DNA of 64,000 nucleotides from Clostridia bacterium. GTDB lineage: Bacteria > Bacillota > Clostridia > CAKSNL01 > HGM11501. Under the pieces are notes generated by a model. The model saw only the letters and a program-made list of their open reading frames with translations. It searched no databases and was not told the DNA's origin. The position numbers and the translations under genes were made by a program. The DNA is taken from NCBI GenBank assembly GCA_900766735.1, contig CAAFWO010000033.1, forward strand, positions 46,207-110,206, given 5' to 3'. Shown piece after piece: positions 35,401-44,336 of this stretch (position 1 is its first letter; every line of letters begins with the position of its first letter).

Positions 35401-35412
35401 GGAGGGCATTTG

Positions 35413-36582
35413 ATGCATAAATTTTTGCGGCTGATGAGCTATTTAAAAGAGCTTTTGCTGATGATCGTTTTACGCCCGGCGGCGTTTGTTATGAGGAAAA
35501 TATCGCCCGGATACCGCGACCTCTGGCTGATTGGAGAAAGGGGAAACGACGCGCGCGATAACGGATATTGGTTTTTTAGGTATTTAAGCGAAACGCACCC
35601 GGAGATCAATTCGTGCTTCGTGATCTCGCCGGGCAGTGCGGATTATAAAAAGGTCGCCTCCCTCGGCAAGACGGTGAAGACAGGGAGCTTTTTGCACCAT
35701 CTTAAGTATTATGCCGCGGACTATCTTATAGGAACGCACATTCAGCCGGCCTCGCCCGACCTTATTATCTACTATCACCTTGCTCATAAGGGCATAAAAG
35801 CGCGCGGGAAGCAGGTTTTTCTTCAGCACGGAATAACATATAATAAAATGGAATGGCTTCACGGCGATAAGCTTTTTATCGACCTTTTCGTGACCGGCGC
35901 AAAGCCTGAATACGACTTTATTTATAATAATTTCGGCCACAGGGAGGGAACGGTAAAATATCTCGGATTTTGCCGGTTTGACAATCTTATTAGGGCAAAA
36001 AGCGCAAAAAAGATGATCCTTTTGATGCCGACCTGGCGCGGCTCAAAATATCCGTCCGGAGATGCATTTTACAATACGGCGTTTTATAAAAGCTATTCGT
36101 CGCTATTAAAAAGCAAAAGGCTTAATGAAATGCTTGAAAAATTCGGCTATGAGCTCGTCTTTTATCCGCATGTTGAGATGCAGAAATATATAAATGATTT
36201 TAGATCAGATTCTGATCGTGTCAGAATTGCCGACAAGTCGACGGACGATGTGCAGGCTCTTTTGATGGACTGCGCAGTCCTCATAACCGACTATTCAAGC
36301 GTGTTTTTTGATGTCGCATATCTTAATAAGCCGGTGATCTATTACCAGTTTGACGAGGCGGAGTTCAGAAAATATCACTATAGCGAGGGGTATTTTGACT
36401 ATATAAGAGACGGGTTCGGCCCGGTGTGCGAGAGTGAAGAACAGCTTCTTTCATCGCTTGGAAAGTGCCTTGGAGAGGACGCCCGTCTTTCGGAGGAATA
36501 CAGGCCGAGGGTCGAAAGATTCTTTCCGATCCGTGATGACAAAAATTCCGAACGCACATTTGAGGCAATTAAGGGCATATGA
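35413..36582 (+). CDS. CDP-glycerol glycerophosphotransferase-family protein (TagB/TagF-like)
   Basis: The 389-residue product has the family core: QVFLQHGITYNKMEW near the middle, ILLMPTWRGSKYP, YPHVEMQKY, and the C-terminal DVQALLMDCAVLITDYSSVFFDVAYLNKPVIYYQFD. TagB/TagF enzymes transfer glycerol-3-phosphate from CDP-glycerol, so the polymer may carry a polyol-phosphate. No CDP-glycerol synthase (tagD) is in this window. ATG 35413 is preferred over TTG 35410 because of the spacing from GGAGGG. Last gene of the operon. Confidence 0.9.
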   Translation: MHKFLRLMSYLKELLLMIVLRPAAFVMRKISPGYRDLWLIGERGNDARDNGYWFFRYLSETHPEINSCFVISPGSADYKKVASLGKTVKTGSFLHHLKYYAADYLIGTHIQPASPDLIIYYHLAHKGIKARGKQVFLQHGITYNKMEWLHGDKLFIDLFVTGAKPEYDFIYNNFGHREGTVKYLGFCRFDNLIRAKSAKKMILLMPTWRGSKYPSGDAFYNTAFYKSYSSLLKSKRLNEMLEKFGYELVFYPHVEMQKYINDFRSDSDRVRIADKSTDDVQALLMDCAVLITDYSSVFFDVAYLNKPVIYYQFDEAEFRKYHYSEGYFDYIRDGFGPVCESEEQLLSSLGKCLGEDARLSEEYRPRVERFFPIRDDKNSERTFEAIKGI

Positions 36583-36682
36583 AAAAAGCACTGTTGAACC
36601 AACGAGCGGTCAGAAGCACCGGGCGCTCTGCTTACTGAGTGAAATATCTCGCTGTAGCCCGATGTGAAATTTATAGTGAAAT
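36583..36682. other. Gene-free stretch after the polysaccharide operon
   Basis: No gene is visible. The segment ends in GTGAAATTTATAGTGAAATG, a near direct repeat of a GTGAAAT word, and leads into a long hairpin. This has the look of a small dispersed intergenic repeat, but only one copy is in the window. Confidence 0.35.
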
Positions 36683-36732
36683 GAAAATTGCCTTTTTACA
36701 TCCGGTAAAGCAGATGTAAAAAGGCAATTTTC
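36683..36732 (+). terminator. 20-bp hairpin at the end of the polysaccharide operon
   Basis: Arms 36683-36702 and 36713-36732 are perfectly complementary (GAAAATTGCC... and its complement) around a 10-nt loop. The outer end is only T4, so it may be a terminator or the end of a repeat element. Confidence 0.65.
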
Positions 36733-36736
36733 GTTA

Positions 36737-36768
36737 AAAAAGAGCATTGCTTTCGCAATGCTCTTTTT
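36737..36768 (-). terminator. Intrinsic terminator of tRNA-Ser
   Basis: AAAAAGAGCATTGC (36737-36750) pairs with GCAATGCTCTTTTT (36755-36768) around TTTC. On the minus strand it follows the tRNA CCA end directly and is T-rich; it can also act on plus-strand transcripts. Confidence 0.85.
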
Positions 36769-36859
36769 GGCGGAAAGAAAGGGATTCGAACCCTTGAACG
36801 GTTATTAGCCGTTACACGATTTCCAGTCGTGCGCCTTAGACCAGCTCAGCCATCTTTCC
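36768..36859 (-). tRNA. tRNA-Ser (anticodon GGA)
   Basis: On the minus strand the acceptor stem GGAAAGA pairs with TCTTTCC, then discriminator G and encoded CCA. The anticodon arm CGACTGGAAATCG gives anticodon GGA. A long variable arm (AACGGCTAATAACCGTT) and GGGTTCGAATCCC T arm are typical of tRNA-Ser. Confidence 0.97.
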
Positions 36860-36926
36860 ATATGACAAACCGTAAGTCAACAAATAATATTATATATTAT
36901 TTTCACCGGTTTGTCAAGAACTTTTT

Positions 36927-38300
36927 TTATTTCAAAGAGCAGTTTTTGATAATTTCGTCTGCGCCGCCGAGGTTATTGTTTTTTAGCGTGAGATTGTCAA
37001 CATTCTCTGCGTAAATCGCAAAGCCTTTCTGCATCTTGAATGTGTTGTCCCTGATAGTGATATTTTCGTGCCTGTATCCGCCCGGGCGGTTGGAGGTGAT
37101 CTCGATTCCTGCGGCAGTGCCGTGGACAGTCGAGTCCTCAAAGCGGTTTTTTTCGATCAGAACGCTGTGCACTCTACCGGATTCGAACCAGTAGCTGAAA
37201 AGATCGGCAATGTAGACGCCCGTTCCGCCGAGATTTAAATAGTTGTGCGAAACCCCCATATATTTTGAAGATGAAATTCTTATATGCGGGCAACGGGAAA
37301 CCGAGTTGTTTCTGAAAATGATGACCGGCATTCTCGAGGGATTTTCAAGGTAATCGCCGGGTGACAACACGCCATTTATGTTTTCTGAAAATGTGACCGA
37401 AAGGTTACCGCCGTCACATATCTGCGACTCGGAAATGACGGTGACACTGCCCTTTTCAAGCATTGTTTCACTGTCCGACACGGTCAAAAAATCGCCCTTT
37501 TTATAAAGCGTCCGGCATGCGTGGCTCTGGTGGCAGAATTCGACCTCGGCCGAATTTTCCGAAAGCAGCTTTTTAATGCGCATATACTGGCCGTGAATGT
37601 TCACAGCGTCATCTAAACAATCTTCAAACACGCTGTTTTCGATCAGCACCGTTCCGGAGCAGTGCATAAAGTGAATAAGATCGGCAGTGACGGAGATTAC
37701 CTCGGTGCTTTTTCTTTCCTCCGGAATGGAGAAACTGCACCCGTCAATATGAATATTCTCTGTCAGAGTCGCTAAGATACCGAAGCCCGCACCGCGCGAA
37801 ACGGTGACGTTTTCAAAGCTTATATTTTTCGAGTCTTCAAGATAGAATACCGAGTTTTCCCTGTTCTGATCAAAGCTTAAAACAGCCGTGTCGCCGACCC
37901 GGCAGTCGAAGTGATTACTTTCGCTCCGGTATTTGAAATGAATTGTTTTTTCGCCCTTGTCGTAAGCATCCGTAAAGACTAAGATTGTCGCCGGGTTAAT
38001 TAAGGGATCTGTCGTGTCACCTGCAAGGAGATAGCAGTTTGCCTGCCTTGTGAGATTCTGAAGGAAGAACCTTTTTTCTCCCGTGCATATGCGATCGGAG
38101 CCCGAAATAAATGTGAGATTGTGATCATCCTCAACGCTATATGTAAGGTCGTTCTGGGCGATCTTAAGCGTGAAGCCTTCATCTGTCGCCTCGGTCACGG
38201 TAACATAAGCATATCTTGCAAAGGAAAAGTCGACTGTGAAATTTTTATAGGTTATGTTAGAAGAGCACTGAGTGATAAATTTTAAAATCTGTCCCGTCAC
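36927..38300 (-). pseudogene. N-terminally truncated right-handed beta-helix protein (GH110/pectate-lyase-like fold)
   Basis: The 457-residue frame encodes beta-helix coils (for example ENVTVSRGAGFGILATLTENIHIDGCSF, VLIENSVFEDCLDDAVNIHGQYM, NITIRDNTFKMQKGFAIYAENVD), as in polysaccharide-active proteins such as alpha-1,3-galactosidases. It opens directly at an internal-looking coil (CSSNITYKNFTVDF); relatives usually have an N-terminal portion before that. The only start is a GTG at 38300 without a good ribosome site, lying inside the end of the LacI-like gene, which it overlaps by 44 bp. I read it as the C-terminal part of a deleted gene; it might still be translated by coupling. Confidence 0.65.
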
Positions 38301-39162
38301 ATTTTCTCAGCATTTTTTCGAGGCGCTGAATTTCGGATAATTCGGCTACAGCGGAAAAAATGTCTATCTCATCTTTATTTTGCTTTTTTGATTTTGACGG
38401 TGTATAGCTTTTGTTTTCTGTCGTTTTCCCGGGCACGATGCGCGAGGAAACAAAGGCGCAGATGCTCACGCGGTCCGACACGGACGAAAGATATTTATAA
38501 AGTGTGACCGCCTGGCGGCCGAGCAAGTTATGATCAAGAGTTACAACGGAAACGCCCAAAAGACTGCCGATCGCAGAATCGCCGAAGCAGGCGATGTGAA
38601 TGTCTTCGGGAGTCGTAAGCCCCTTTTCACGGAGTCTTTTTATAAGCGACACGGCGCTTACATAGTTGACGCAAAGAACCGAACCGTAGATGTTTATTTT
38701 TTCATAAAATGTATCAAAACAGTCCTTTGCGGCATTCTCGCCCGAAAAATAATAAATGTCCTCCGGCGAAAAGAAATGTGACTTTTTAATGTCGGAAAAT
38801 GAGTTTTCCTTAACGCCGTAGAGGGCGGTCTTACCCGGCTTTGTTCCGTGAAGATAATTTAAGGCACACTCTGTCGCCTCATCGTAATTGATTATAACAT
38901 AGCTTGCACGGCTGTCCGTTTCGTCGGGACGGCAACCGACGATGATGGGCAGAATGTTTTTTTCAGCCGCCTCGTCTATTTTCTTTATGACATAGTCGGG
39001 CGATGTGCCGATGATGATTATTTCATCCTTTGCCTCCGAAACGTCGGAGCAAAAGTTGACAGAATATCTCAATGATGAGACCTTTTCGTTTATACCGTTC
39101 ATCGTTTCTTTACACCAGACGGTGCCGGAGTATTCCGGTTCAATAGTAATATTGATCTGCAT
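38257..39162 (-). CDS. LacI-like periplasmic-binding-fold sensor without N-terminal HTH, apparently C-terminally truncated
   Basis: The 301-residue product has the LacI/RbsB-type ligand-binding fold (INITIEPEYSGTVWCKETMNGI, YVIINYDEATECALNYL, DIHIACFGDSAIGSLLGVSVVTLDHN, GRQAVTLYKYL) but no helix-turn-helix at the N-terminus. The C-terminal ~70 residues are charged and helical (AELSEIQRLEKMLRKCDGTDFK) and stop abruptly at YHSVLF. Some Clostridial relatives, as far as I recall, carry a C-terminal HTH after such a helix; here the reading frame instead runs into the beta-helix gene. Without a DNA-binding domain it is probably not a working regulator. Confidence 0.7.
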   Translation of the reverse strand: MQINITIEPEYSGTVWCKETMNGINEKVSSLRYSVNFCSDVSEAKDEIIIIGTSPDYVIKKIDEAAEKNILPIIVGCRPDETDSRASYVIINYDEATECALNYLHGTKPGKTALYGVKENSFSDIKKSHFFSPEDIYYFSGENAAKDCFDTFYEKINIYGSVLCVNYVSAVSLIKRLREKGLTTPEDIHIACFGDSAIGSLLGVSVVTLDHNLLGRQAVTLYKYLSSVSDRVSICAFVSSRIVPGKTTENKSYTPSKSKKQNKDEIDIFSAVAELSEIQRLEKMLRKCDGTDFKIYHSVLF

Positions 39163-39252
39163 TATGCCGCCGCCTTTCTAAAATCCGGATTATAGCATAA
39201 AAAAGGCGCGATTGCAACAAAAAAATCCGTAAACTGCACAAATTTATCTGCC

Positions 39253-39281
39253 TTGAATTAAAGTCGGGACAGGATTACAAT
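39253..39281 (+). promoter_or_regulatory. Promoter of the DUF5107 gene
   Basis: TTGAAT (39253-39258), 17-bp spacer, TACAAT (39276-39281), 24 bp before the start at 39306. Confidence 0.7.
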
Positions 39282-39305
39282 TTAGCTATAAAGTAAAAGG
39301 AGAAA

Positions 39306-41396
39306 ATGATTATGTTAAGTGTAACCTTGGACAAATTGATCATTCCGACATACCCCGAGCCCGGCAAAGAGGAAATGCCGATGTTTGCCGAAAACAGGGT
39401 TCATCAGTGCACGAGCGGAAACCCGTATCCCAACCGCATCGTGTTAAAGGTGGAAAGAGAATATAAAACAGAGAAGGAATATAAGGTCATCAGGCTTGAA
39501 AACGAGTATTTAAGGATCGAGATTCTGCCTGAGATTGGCGGCAGGATATATTCGGCATATGACAAGACGACAGGATATGACTTTTTTTATAAACAGCATG
39601 TTATAAAACCGGCACTGATAGGCTGTCTGGGCTCATGGATCTCCGGCGGCGTTGAGTTTAACTGGCCGTTTCATCACAGAGCATCGACCTTTATGCCGAC
39701 GGATTACTATATCGAGCGTACCGACGGCGAAGTGACCGTCTGGCTCTCGGAGCACGACCCGATGGACAGAATGAAGGGAATGGTCGGCGTGTCGCTCAAA
39801 AGCGGCGAGGCGAAGTTTGAAACGAAGGTCAGACTTTTCAACAGAACGGCCGAAAGGCACTCCTTCCTCTGGTGGGAAAACACGGCTGTTCCGGTGAATA
39901 AGGAGTATCAGATATTCTTCCCGCAGGATGTTTCGTATGTCAACTTTCATTATAAGCGCTCTGTCACGACATTTCCTGTCGCGTCAAACGCGCTCGGCGT
40001 TTTTAACGGCATAAGATATGACGGCGATACGGATATTTCAATGCACAAAAACACTCATCAGCCGACGTCGTATTTCTCCGCACCCTCGGAATATGACTTT
40101 TTCGGCGGCTTTGACCACGGCAAAAAGTGCGGCGTTGTCCACATCGCGGATCATCACATTTCGCCCGGTAAAAAGATGTTTACATGGGCTTATAATCAGC
40201 TTTCCGAGTCGTGGGAGAACGCGCTGACCGACTCTGACGGAGCATATGCCGAGCTTATGGCCGGCGTGTATTCGGACAATCAGCCGGATCTTTCATGGAT
40301 CGAGCCTTATGAGACAAAGGTGTTTTCGCAAAGCTGGTTCCCGATCGGGGACCTGGGCGTTCCGTGCTTTGCTAATTTAAATCTTGCCGTGCACTGGGAG
40401 GAAGGAAAGCTCGTGATCCAACCGACCAAAAATATGGAGGCGGAGATAACGGTCACGGACGGCGAAAAAACCGTGTTTAAGAAAAAGTGTGCTCTTTTGG
40501 CCGGCAAGCCTTCGAAATTTTCGGACGTTCCCAAAAAGGAAAGTTATAAACTTTCTGTGACGGAAAACGGAAAAACGGTCGCCGAATATGAAAATAAGGC
40601 CAAAGAGCTTTATAATATTCCTGATACGACGGAGGATATGCCGTATTTTAAGGAGGTCAAAACGGCGGGGGAGCTCTATCTTGAAGGCGTGCATGTGATG
40701 CAGTACCGCGACCCGGCGGTGAAGGCCGACAGCTACTTTAATGAGGCGCTTTTAAGAGACCCTGAGCACATTCCCTCGCTCAGCGCTCTGGCAGAGATTT
40801 ACTATGAGGAGTGCGACTTTGAAAAGGCATTAAGCTTCGCCCTTCGTGCCGAGGCGGCGGTGACCAAATTCAACAAGCGCCCGGAAAGCGGAAGGCCTTA
40901 TTATGTTATGGGAAAGATACATAACGCTTTGGGCGATGAAAAAACGGCTTATGACTATTTTTATAAGGCCTCGTGGAATTACGATCTTTATTCGGCGGCG
41001 ATGACGCATATTGCCGCGATCGACGGAAAAAGGCACGACTATGACGAAATGCTCCGCCACAGCACTGAGGAGGCCGTTAACAGCAGGAACCTCCTTGCAG
41101 AGGCATTTAAGGCGTGCGGCGACTTTTTGGCCGGGCGTGCGCTTATCGACAAATACTTAAAAAAGTGGACAAAGGCAAAGAAAATGGAAGATCCCGGCTA
41201 TTTCGGCACGACGCCGTTCTTCATTTCATATATTGATTCGCCGAAAGATCAAAGAGAAGCGTATTATTCATATCTTTTAGGATTTGCGTATGAATTTACG
41301 GGCGACAATAAAAAAGCGAAAATGAGCTTTTCCGAAGCGGCAAAAAAGGACAGAATGAATATATTTTACGACCTTGAAAGTAAATTTGACAGATGA
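39306..41396 (+). CDS. DUF5107 protein with C-terminal TPR repeats
   Basis: The 696-residue product has an N-terminal galactose-mutarotase-like beta-sandwich of the DUF5107 type (YLRIEILPEIGGRIYSAYDKTTGYDFFYKQHVIKPALIGCLGSWISGGVEFNWP and HHRASTFMPTDYYIE) to about residue 330. A linker domain follows, then helical TPR-like repeats from about residue 455 (YFNEALLRDPEHIPSLSALAEIYYEECDFEKALSFALRAE). DUF5107 proteins are cytosolic and linked to carbohydrate loci; their reaction is unknown. Full relatives are often near 1,000 residues or more, so this is a short form. ATG 39306 or 39312 could be used. It is divergent from the LacI-like sensor. Confidence 0.85.
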   Translation: MIMLSVTLDKLIIPTYPEPGKEEMPMFAENRVHQCTSGNPYPNRIVLKVEREYKTEKEYKVIRLENEYLRIEILPEIGGRIYSAYDKTTGYDFFYKQHVIKPALIGCLGSWISGGVEFNWPFHHRASTFMPTDYYIERTDGEVTVWLSEHDPMDRMKGMVGVSLKSGEAKFETKVRLFNRTAERHSFLWWENTAVPVNKEYQIFFPQDVSYVNFHYKRSVTTFPVASNALGVFNGIRYDGDTDISMHKNTHQPTSYFSAPSEYDFFGGFDHGKKCGVVHIADHHISPGKKMFTWAYNQLSESWENALTDSDGAYAELMAGVYSDNQPDLSWIEPYETKVFSQSWFPIGDLGVPCFANLNLAVHWEEGKLVIQPTKNMEAEITVTDGEKTVFKKKCALLAGKPSKFSDVPKKESYKLSVTENGKTVAEYENKAKELYNIPDTTEDMPYFKEVKTAGELYLEGVHVMQYRDPAVKADSYFNEALLRDPEHIPSLSALAEIYYEECDFEKALSFALRAEAAVTKFNKRPESGRPYYVMGKIHNALGDEKTAYDYFYKASWNYDLYSAAMTHIAAIDGKRHDYDEMLRHSTEEAVNSRNLLAEAFKACGDFLAGRALIDKYLKKWTKAKKMEDPGYFGTTPFFISYIDSPKDQREAYYSYLLGFAYEFTGDNKKAKMSFSEAAKKDRMNIFYDLESKFDR

Positions 41397-41399
41397 GGC

Positions 41400-41436
41400 A
41401 ATGAGACGGATATTAAAGTCCGCCTCATTATTTTTA
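41400..41436 (+). terminator. Intrinsic terminator of the DUF5107 gene
   Basis: AATGAG-A-CGGA (41400-41410) pairs with TCCG-C-CTCATT (41419-41429) with one mismatch, followed by ATTTTTA. Confidence 0.7.
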
Positions 41437-41581
41437 TGTGTGTATAAAATAGTTCTTCAAGAAAACAATAATATGGAGTAAGGAGGAAATTATAAAACCA
41501 AAATCTTGTCATATTGCGATATTTTACATTAATTCCCGACGCCTATCATAAAAAATTATACAAATTCAATAAAAAAATGTA

Positions 41582-41610
41582 TTCCAATCAGCAATAAAAC
41601 ACAATATAAT
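41582..41610 (+). promoter_or_regulatory. Probable mglB promoter
   Basis: TTCCAA (41582-41587), 17-bp spacer, TATAAT (41605-41610), 51 bp before mglB. The weak -35 box is compatible with activator dependence. The remaining upstream AT-rich 150 bp contain an isolated TAAGGAGG ribosome-site-like word with no open frame behind it. Confidence 0.5.
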
Positions 41611-41661
41611 ATAATTACAAAATAAAAACGGCGCCATGCGCCGAACAGGAGGTAAAAACAT

Positions 41662-42726
41662 ATGAAAAAATTACTTGCGGTTGTTATGTCGGTGTTCCTT
41701 ATTCTGAGCCTTGCGGCATGCAGCGGAGGCGAATCGTCCGGCGGCGATGAAGTATCTGTATTTTATTACACCTACTCGGACACCTATATTTCAAGTGTTC
41801 GCTCGGCAATGGACAAACTCTTGAAGGAAAACGGCATAAGCTTTAACAATTACGACGCAAACGGTAACCAGACGACTCAGACAGAGCAGGTTACAACGGC
41901 TATCGCAAAAGGCTCCAAGCTTTTAATAGTAAACGTTGTTGATACAGGTTCCAACGATGCGGCGCAGAACATTATCGATATGGCAAAGGCTAAGGACATT
42001 CCGGTAATCTTCTTCAACCGCTCGGTTGACCAGTCGGTAGTAGAAAGCTATGACAAGTGCGTATTCGTCGGCACTGATTACGAAATGGCCGGCCATATGC
42101 AGGGCGAGATGATCGGAAAGTACCTGCTTGAAAATTACGACAAGTATGACTTAAACGGCGACGGAAAGATTAGCTATGTAATGTTTAAGGGCCAGGAGGG
42201 CAACATGGAAGCTATCGCCCGTACACAGTACGGCGTTGAGGATTGCGACAAGCTTTTGAAAGAGGCGGGAAAGAGCGAGCTTTCGTTCTATGATCCCTCG
42301 AACACCAACAAGTACCTTGTCGACCAGAACGGCCAGTGGTCGAGCGCGGCGGCAACGGACTATATGAGCACGATCCTGGCTCAGTACAGCGAAGCTAATA
42401 AGAATATGGTTGAGCTTGTTATCGCGAACAACGACGAGATGGCGCTCGGTGCGATCTCCGGTCTTCAGAACGCCGGCTACAACACCGGCGAGGGCAAGAC
42501 GATCCCCGTATTCGGAGTTGACGCGACAGACGCGGCAAAGGAAGCCATCGGCAAGGGTACAATGGCCGGAACCATCAAGCAGGACGCTGACGGAATGGCA
42601 AGTGCTATAATCACCATCACAAAGAACTTTGAAGAAGGCAAGGATAAACTCGCAGACGTCGACGGAACGGTCGGTACATGGAGAGTTAACATTCCTTACG
42701 CTGAATACACCGGCGAAAACAACTGA
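41662..42726 (+). CDS. mglB: Galactose/glucose-type ABC transporter substrate-binding lipoprotein
   Basis: The 354-residue product has a lipoprotein signal with lipobox SLAAC and Cys20 as the lipidation site, then a periplasmic-binding-protein fold of the MglB type. It contains an EF-hand-like calcium loop (DLNGDGKISY) and the hinge segment VIANNDEMALGAISGLQNAG with VFGVDAT. MglB proteins bind D-galactose or D-glucose; related monosaccharides are possible. A strong hairpin separates it from mglA, which would make binding protein in excess over the membrane parts. Confidence 0.92.
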   Translation: MKKLLAVVMSVFLILSLAACSGGESSGGDEVSVFYYTYSDTYISSVRSAMDKLLKENGISFNNYDANGNQTTQTEQVTTAIAKGSKLLIVNVVDTGSNDAAQNIIDMAKAKDIPVIFFNRSVDQSVVESYDKCVFVGTDYEMAGHMQGEMIGKYLLENYDKYDLNGDGKISYVMFKGQEGNMEAIARTQYGVEDCDKLLKEAGKSELSFYDPSNTNKYLVDQNGQWSSAAATDYMSTILAQYSEANKNMVELVIANNDEMALGAISGLQNAGYNTGEGKTIPVFGVDATDAAKEAIGKGTMAGTIKQDADGMASAIITITKNFEEGKDKLADVDGTVGTWRVNIPYAEYTGENN

Positions 42727-42734
42727 TCAATACG

Positions 42735-42773
42735 GGAGGCTGCCGCAAGGCAAGCTTGAGGCAGCCTCCTTTT
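42735..42773 (+). terminator. Partial terminator between mglB and mglA
   Basis: GGAGGCTGCC (42735-42744) and GGCAGCCTCC (42760-42769) form a perfect 10-bp stem followed by TTTT. It probably lowers read-through so that mglB transcript exceeds mglAC, and it protects the mglB 3' end. Confidence 0.85.
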
Positions 42774-42802
42774 AACGCGAAAAAAGACGGAGGGATAGGT
42801 TT

Positions 42803-44311
42803 ATGAGCGAAAACAGCAATGTACTCCTCAGAATGGAAAATATCGAGAAGGTCTTTCCGGGAGTCAAGGCACTTGACAAGGTCAGCCTCACCGTTAAGGC
42901 AGGCACCGTTCACGCTCTGATGGGTGAAAACGGCGCCGGAAAATCCACGCTGATGAAATGCCTGTTCGGCGTCTATAAAAAGGATAGCGGAAGCATATAC
43001 TTAGACGGCGAAGAGGTTGAATTTAAGAATTCCAAGGAGGCGCTTGAACACGGAGTTGCGATGGTGCATCAGGAATTAAACCAGGCGTTAAAGCGCAATG
43101 TAATGGATAATATGTGGCTCGGCCGTTTTCCGACCGTGGCGAAGGGCATCCCCATTACGAGCGAGCGAAAAATGTATAAAGCAACAAAAGATATATTTAA
43201 TGAGCTCGGAATTGATGTCGACCCGACAACGGTAATGAGCAAAATGCCTGTTTCGCAGCGTCAGATGGTCGAGATTGCGAAAGCAGTTTCATATAATTCA
43301 AAGGTCATAGTGTTCGACGAGCCCACCTCGTCGCTGACCGAGGAAGAGGTTGAACACCTTTTCAGGATCATCAATATGTTAAAGAGCCGCGGCTGTGCGA
43401 TAATCTATATATCTCACAAAATGGCGGAGATTTTGAGAATATCCGACGAAGTCACGATAATGCGTGACGGTAAAAAGATCGAGACAAAGGCGGCACAGGA
43501 TCTCACTATGGATGAGATTATAAGGCTTATGGTCGGCCGTGAGCTTACCAACCGTTACCCGGATAAAACGAACAAGATCGGCGATGTGCTTTTGGAGGTG
43601 GACAACCTTTCGGCAAGATATTCGCGACTTCGCGATGTGTCGTTCAAGGCGCATAAGGGCGAGATAATCGGCGTTGCGGGACTTGACGGTTCGGGAAGAA
43701 CGGAGCTTTTGGAAAACCTTTTCGGCGTTGCGACGAAGGATTCCGGAAAAATCATAATGAACGGAAAAGAAATCAAAAACCACTCGGCGCGCGAGTCCAT
43801 TAAAAACGGGTTTGCACTTTTAACGGAGGAGCGGCGCGCGACCGGTATTTTCGGGATATTGAATATCCGTGAAAACGCCACGATCTCAAGCCTTGATAAA
43901 TGTAAGACGGGACCGTTCTTATCAAAGGCGAAATTGAAGAAAAACACTCAGTGGTGCATCGATTCCATGAGAGTAAAGACCCCGGATCAGGAAACTAAGA
44001 TCCGCTCTCTTTCGGGAGGTAACCAGCAGAAGGTCATTTTGGGACGCTGGCTTTTGACAGACCCGACAGTGCTTTTGTTAGACGAGCCGACAAGAGGTAT
44101 TGATGTCGGAGCGAAATACGAAATTTATCAGCTTATTATTGAGCTTGCTTCAAAGGGCAAGACGGTCATTATGGTGTCGTCCGAGATGCCGGAGCTTTTG
44201 GGTGTCTGTGACAAAATACTTGTAATGTCCGGCGGACGGCTCGCAGGCGAGGTTGATGCCGATAAGACTACACAGGAAGAAATTATGGCGCTGGCTGCAA
44301 AATACGCTTAA
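42803..44311 (+). CDS. mglA: Sugar ABC transporter ATP-binding protein, tandem domains
   Basis: The 502-residue product has two ABC domains. The first has Walker [10 protein letters not shown] (about residue 38) and Walker [16 protein letters not shown]. The second has a degenerate Walker A (GLDGSGRTE), a good signature ([16 protein letters not shown]) and Walker [15 protein letters not shown]. Asymmetric sites are normal in MglA/RbsA/XylG proteins. It energises import by MglC at the inner face of the membrane. CGGAGGG precedes the ATG. Confidence 0.95.
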   Translation: MSENSNVLLRMENIEKVFPGVKALDKVSLTVKAGTVHALMGENGAGKSTLMKCLFGVYKKDSGSIYLDGEEVEFKNSKEALEHGVAMVHQELNQALKRNVMDNMWLGRFPTVAKGIPITSERKMYKATKDIFNELGIDVDPTTVMSKMPVSQRQMVEIAKAVSYNSKVIVFDEPTSSLTEEEVEHLFRIINMLKSRGCAIIYISHKMAEILRISDEVTIMRDGKKIETKAAQDLTMDEIIRLMVGRELTNRYPDKTNKIGDVLLEVDNLSARYSRLRDVSFKAHKGEIIGVAGLDGSGRTELLENLFGVATKDSGKIIMNGKEIKNHSARESIKNGFALLTEERRATGIFGILNIRENATISSLDKCKTGPFLSKAKLKKNTQWCIDSMRVKTPDQETKIRSLSGGNQQKVILGRWLLTDPTVLLLDEPTRGIDVGAKYEIYQLIIELASKGKTVIMVSSEMPELLGVCDKILVMSGGRLAGEVDADKTTQEEIMALAAKYA

Positions 44312-44336
44312 CACTAAAGTATCGGAGGTATAAAAT

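Noticed and set aside
41461..41500. TAAGGAGG ribosome-site-like sequence upstream of mglB as a leader peptide
   Set aside because: No start codon and open frame follow at a usable distance.
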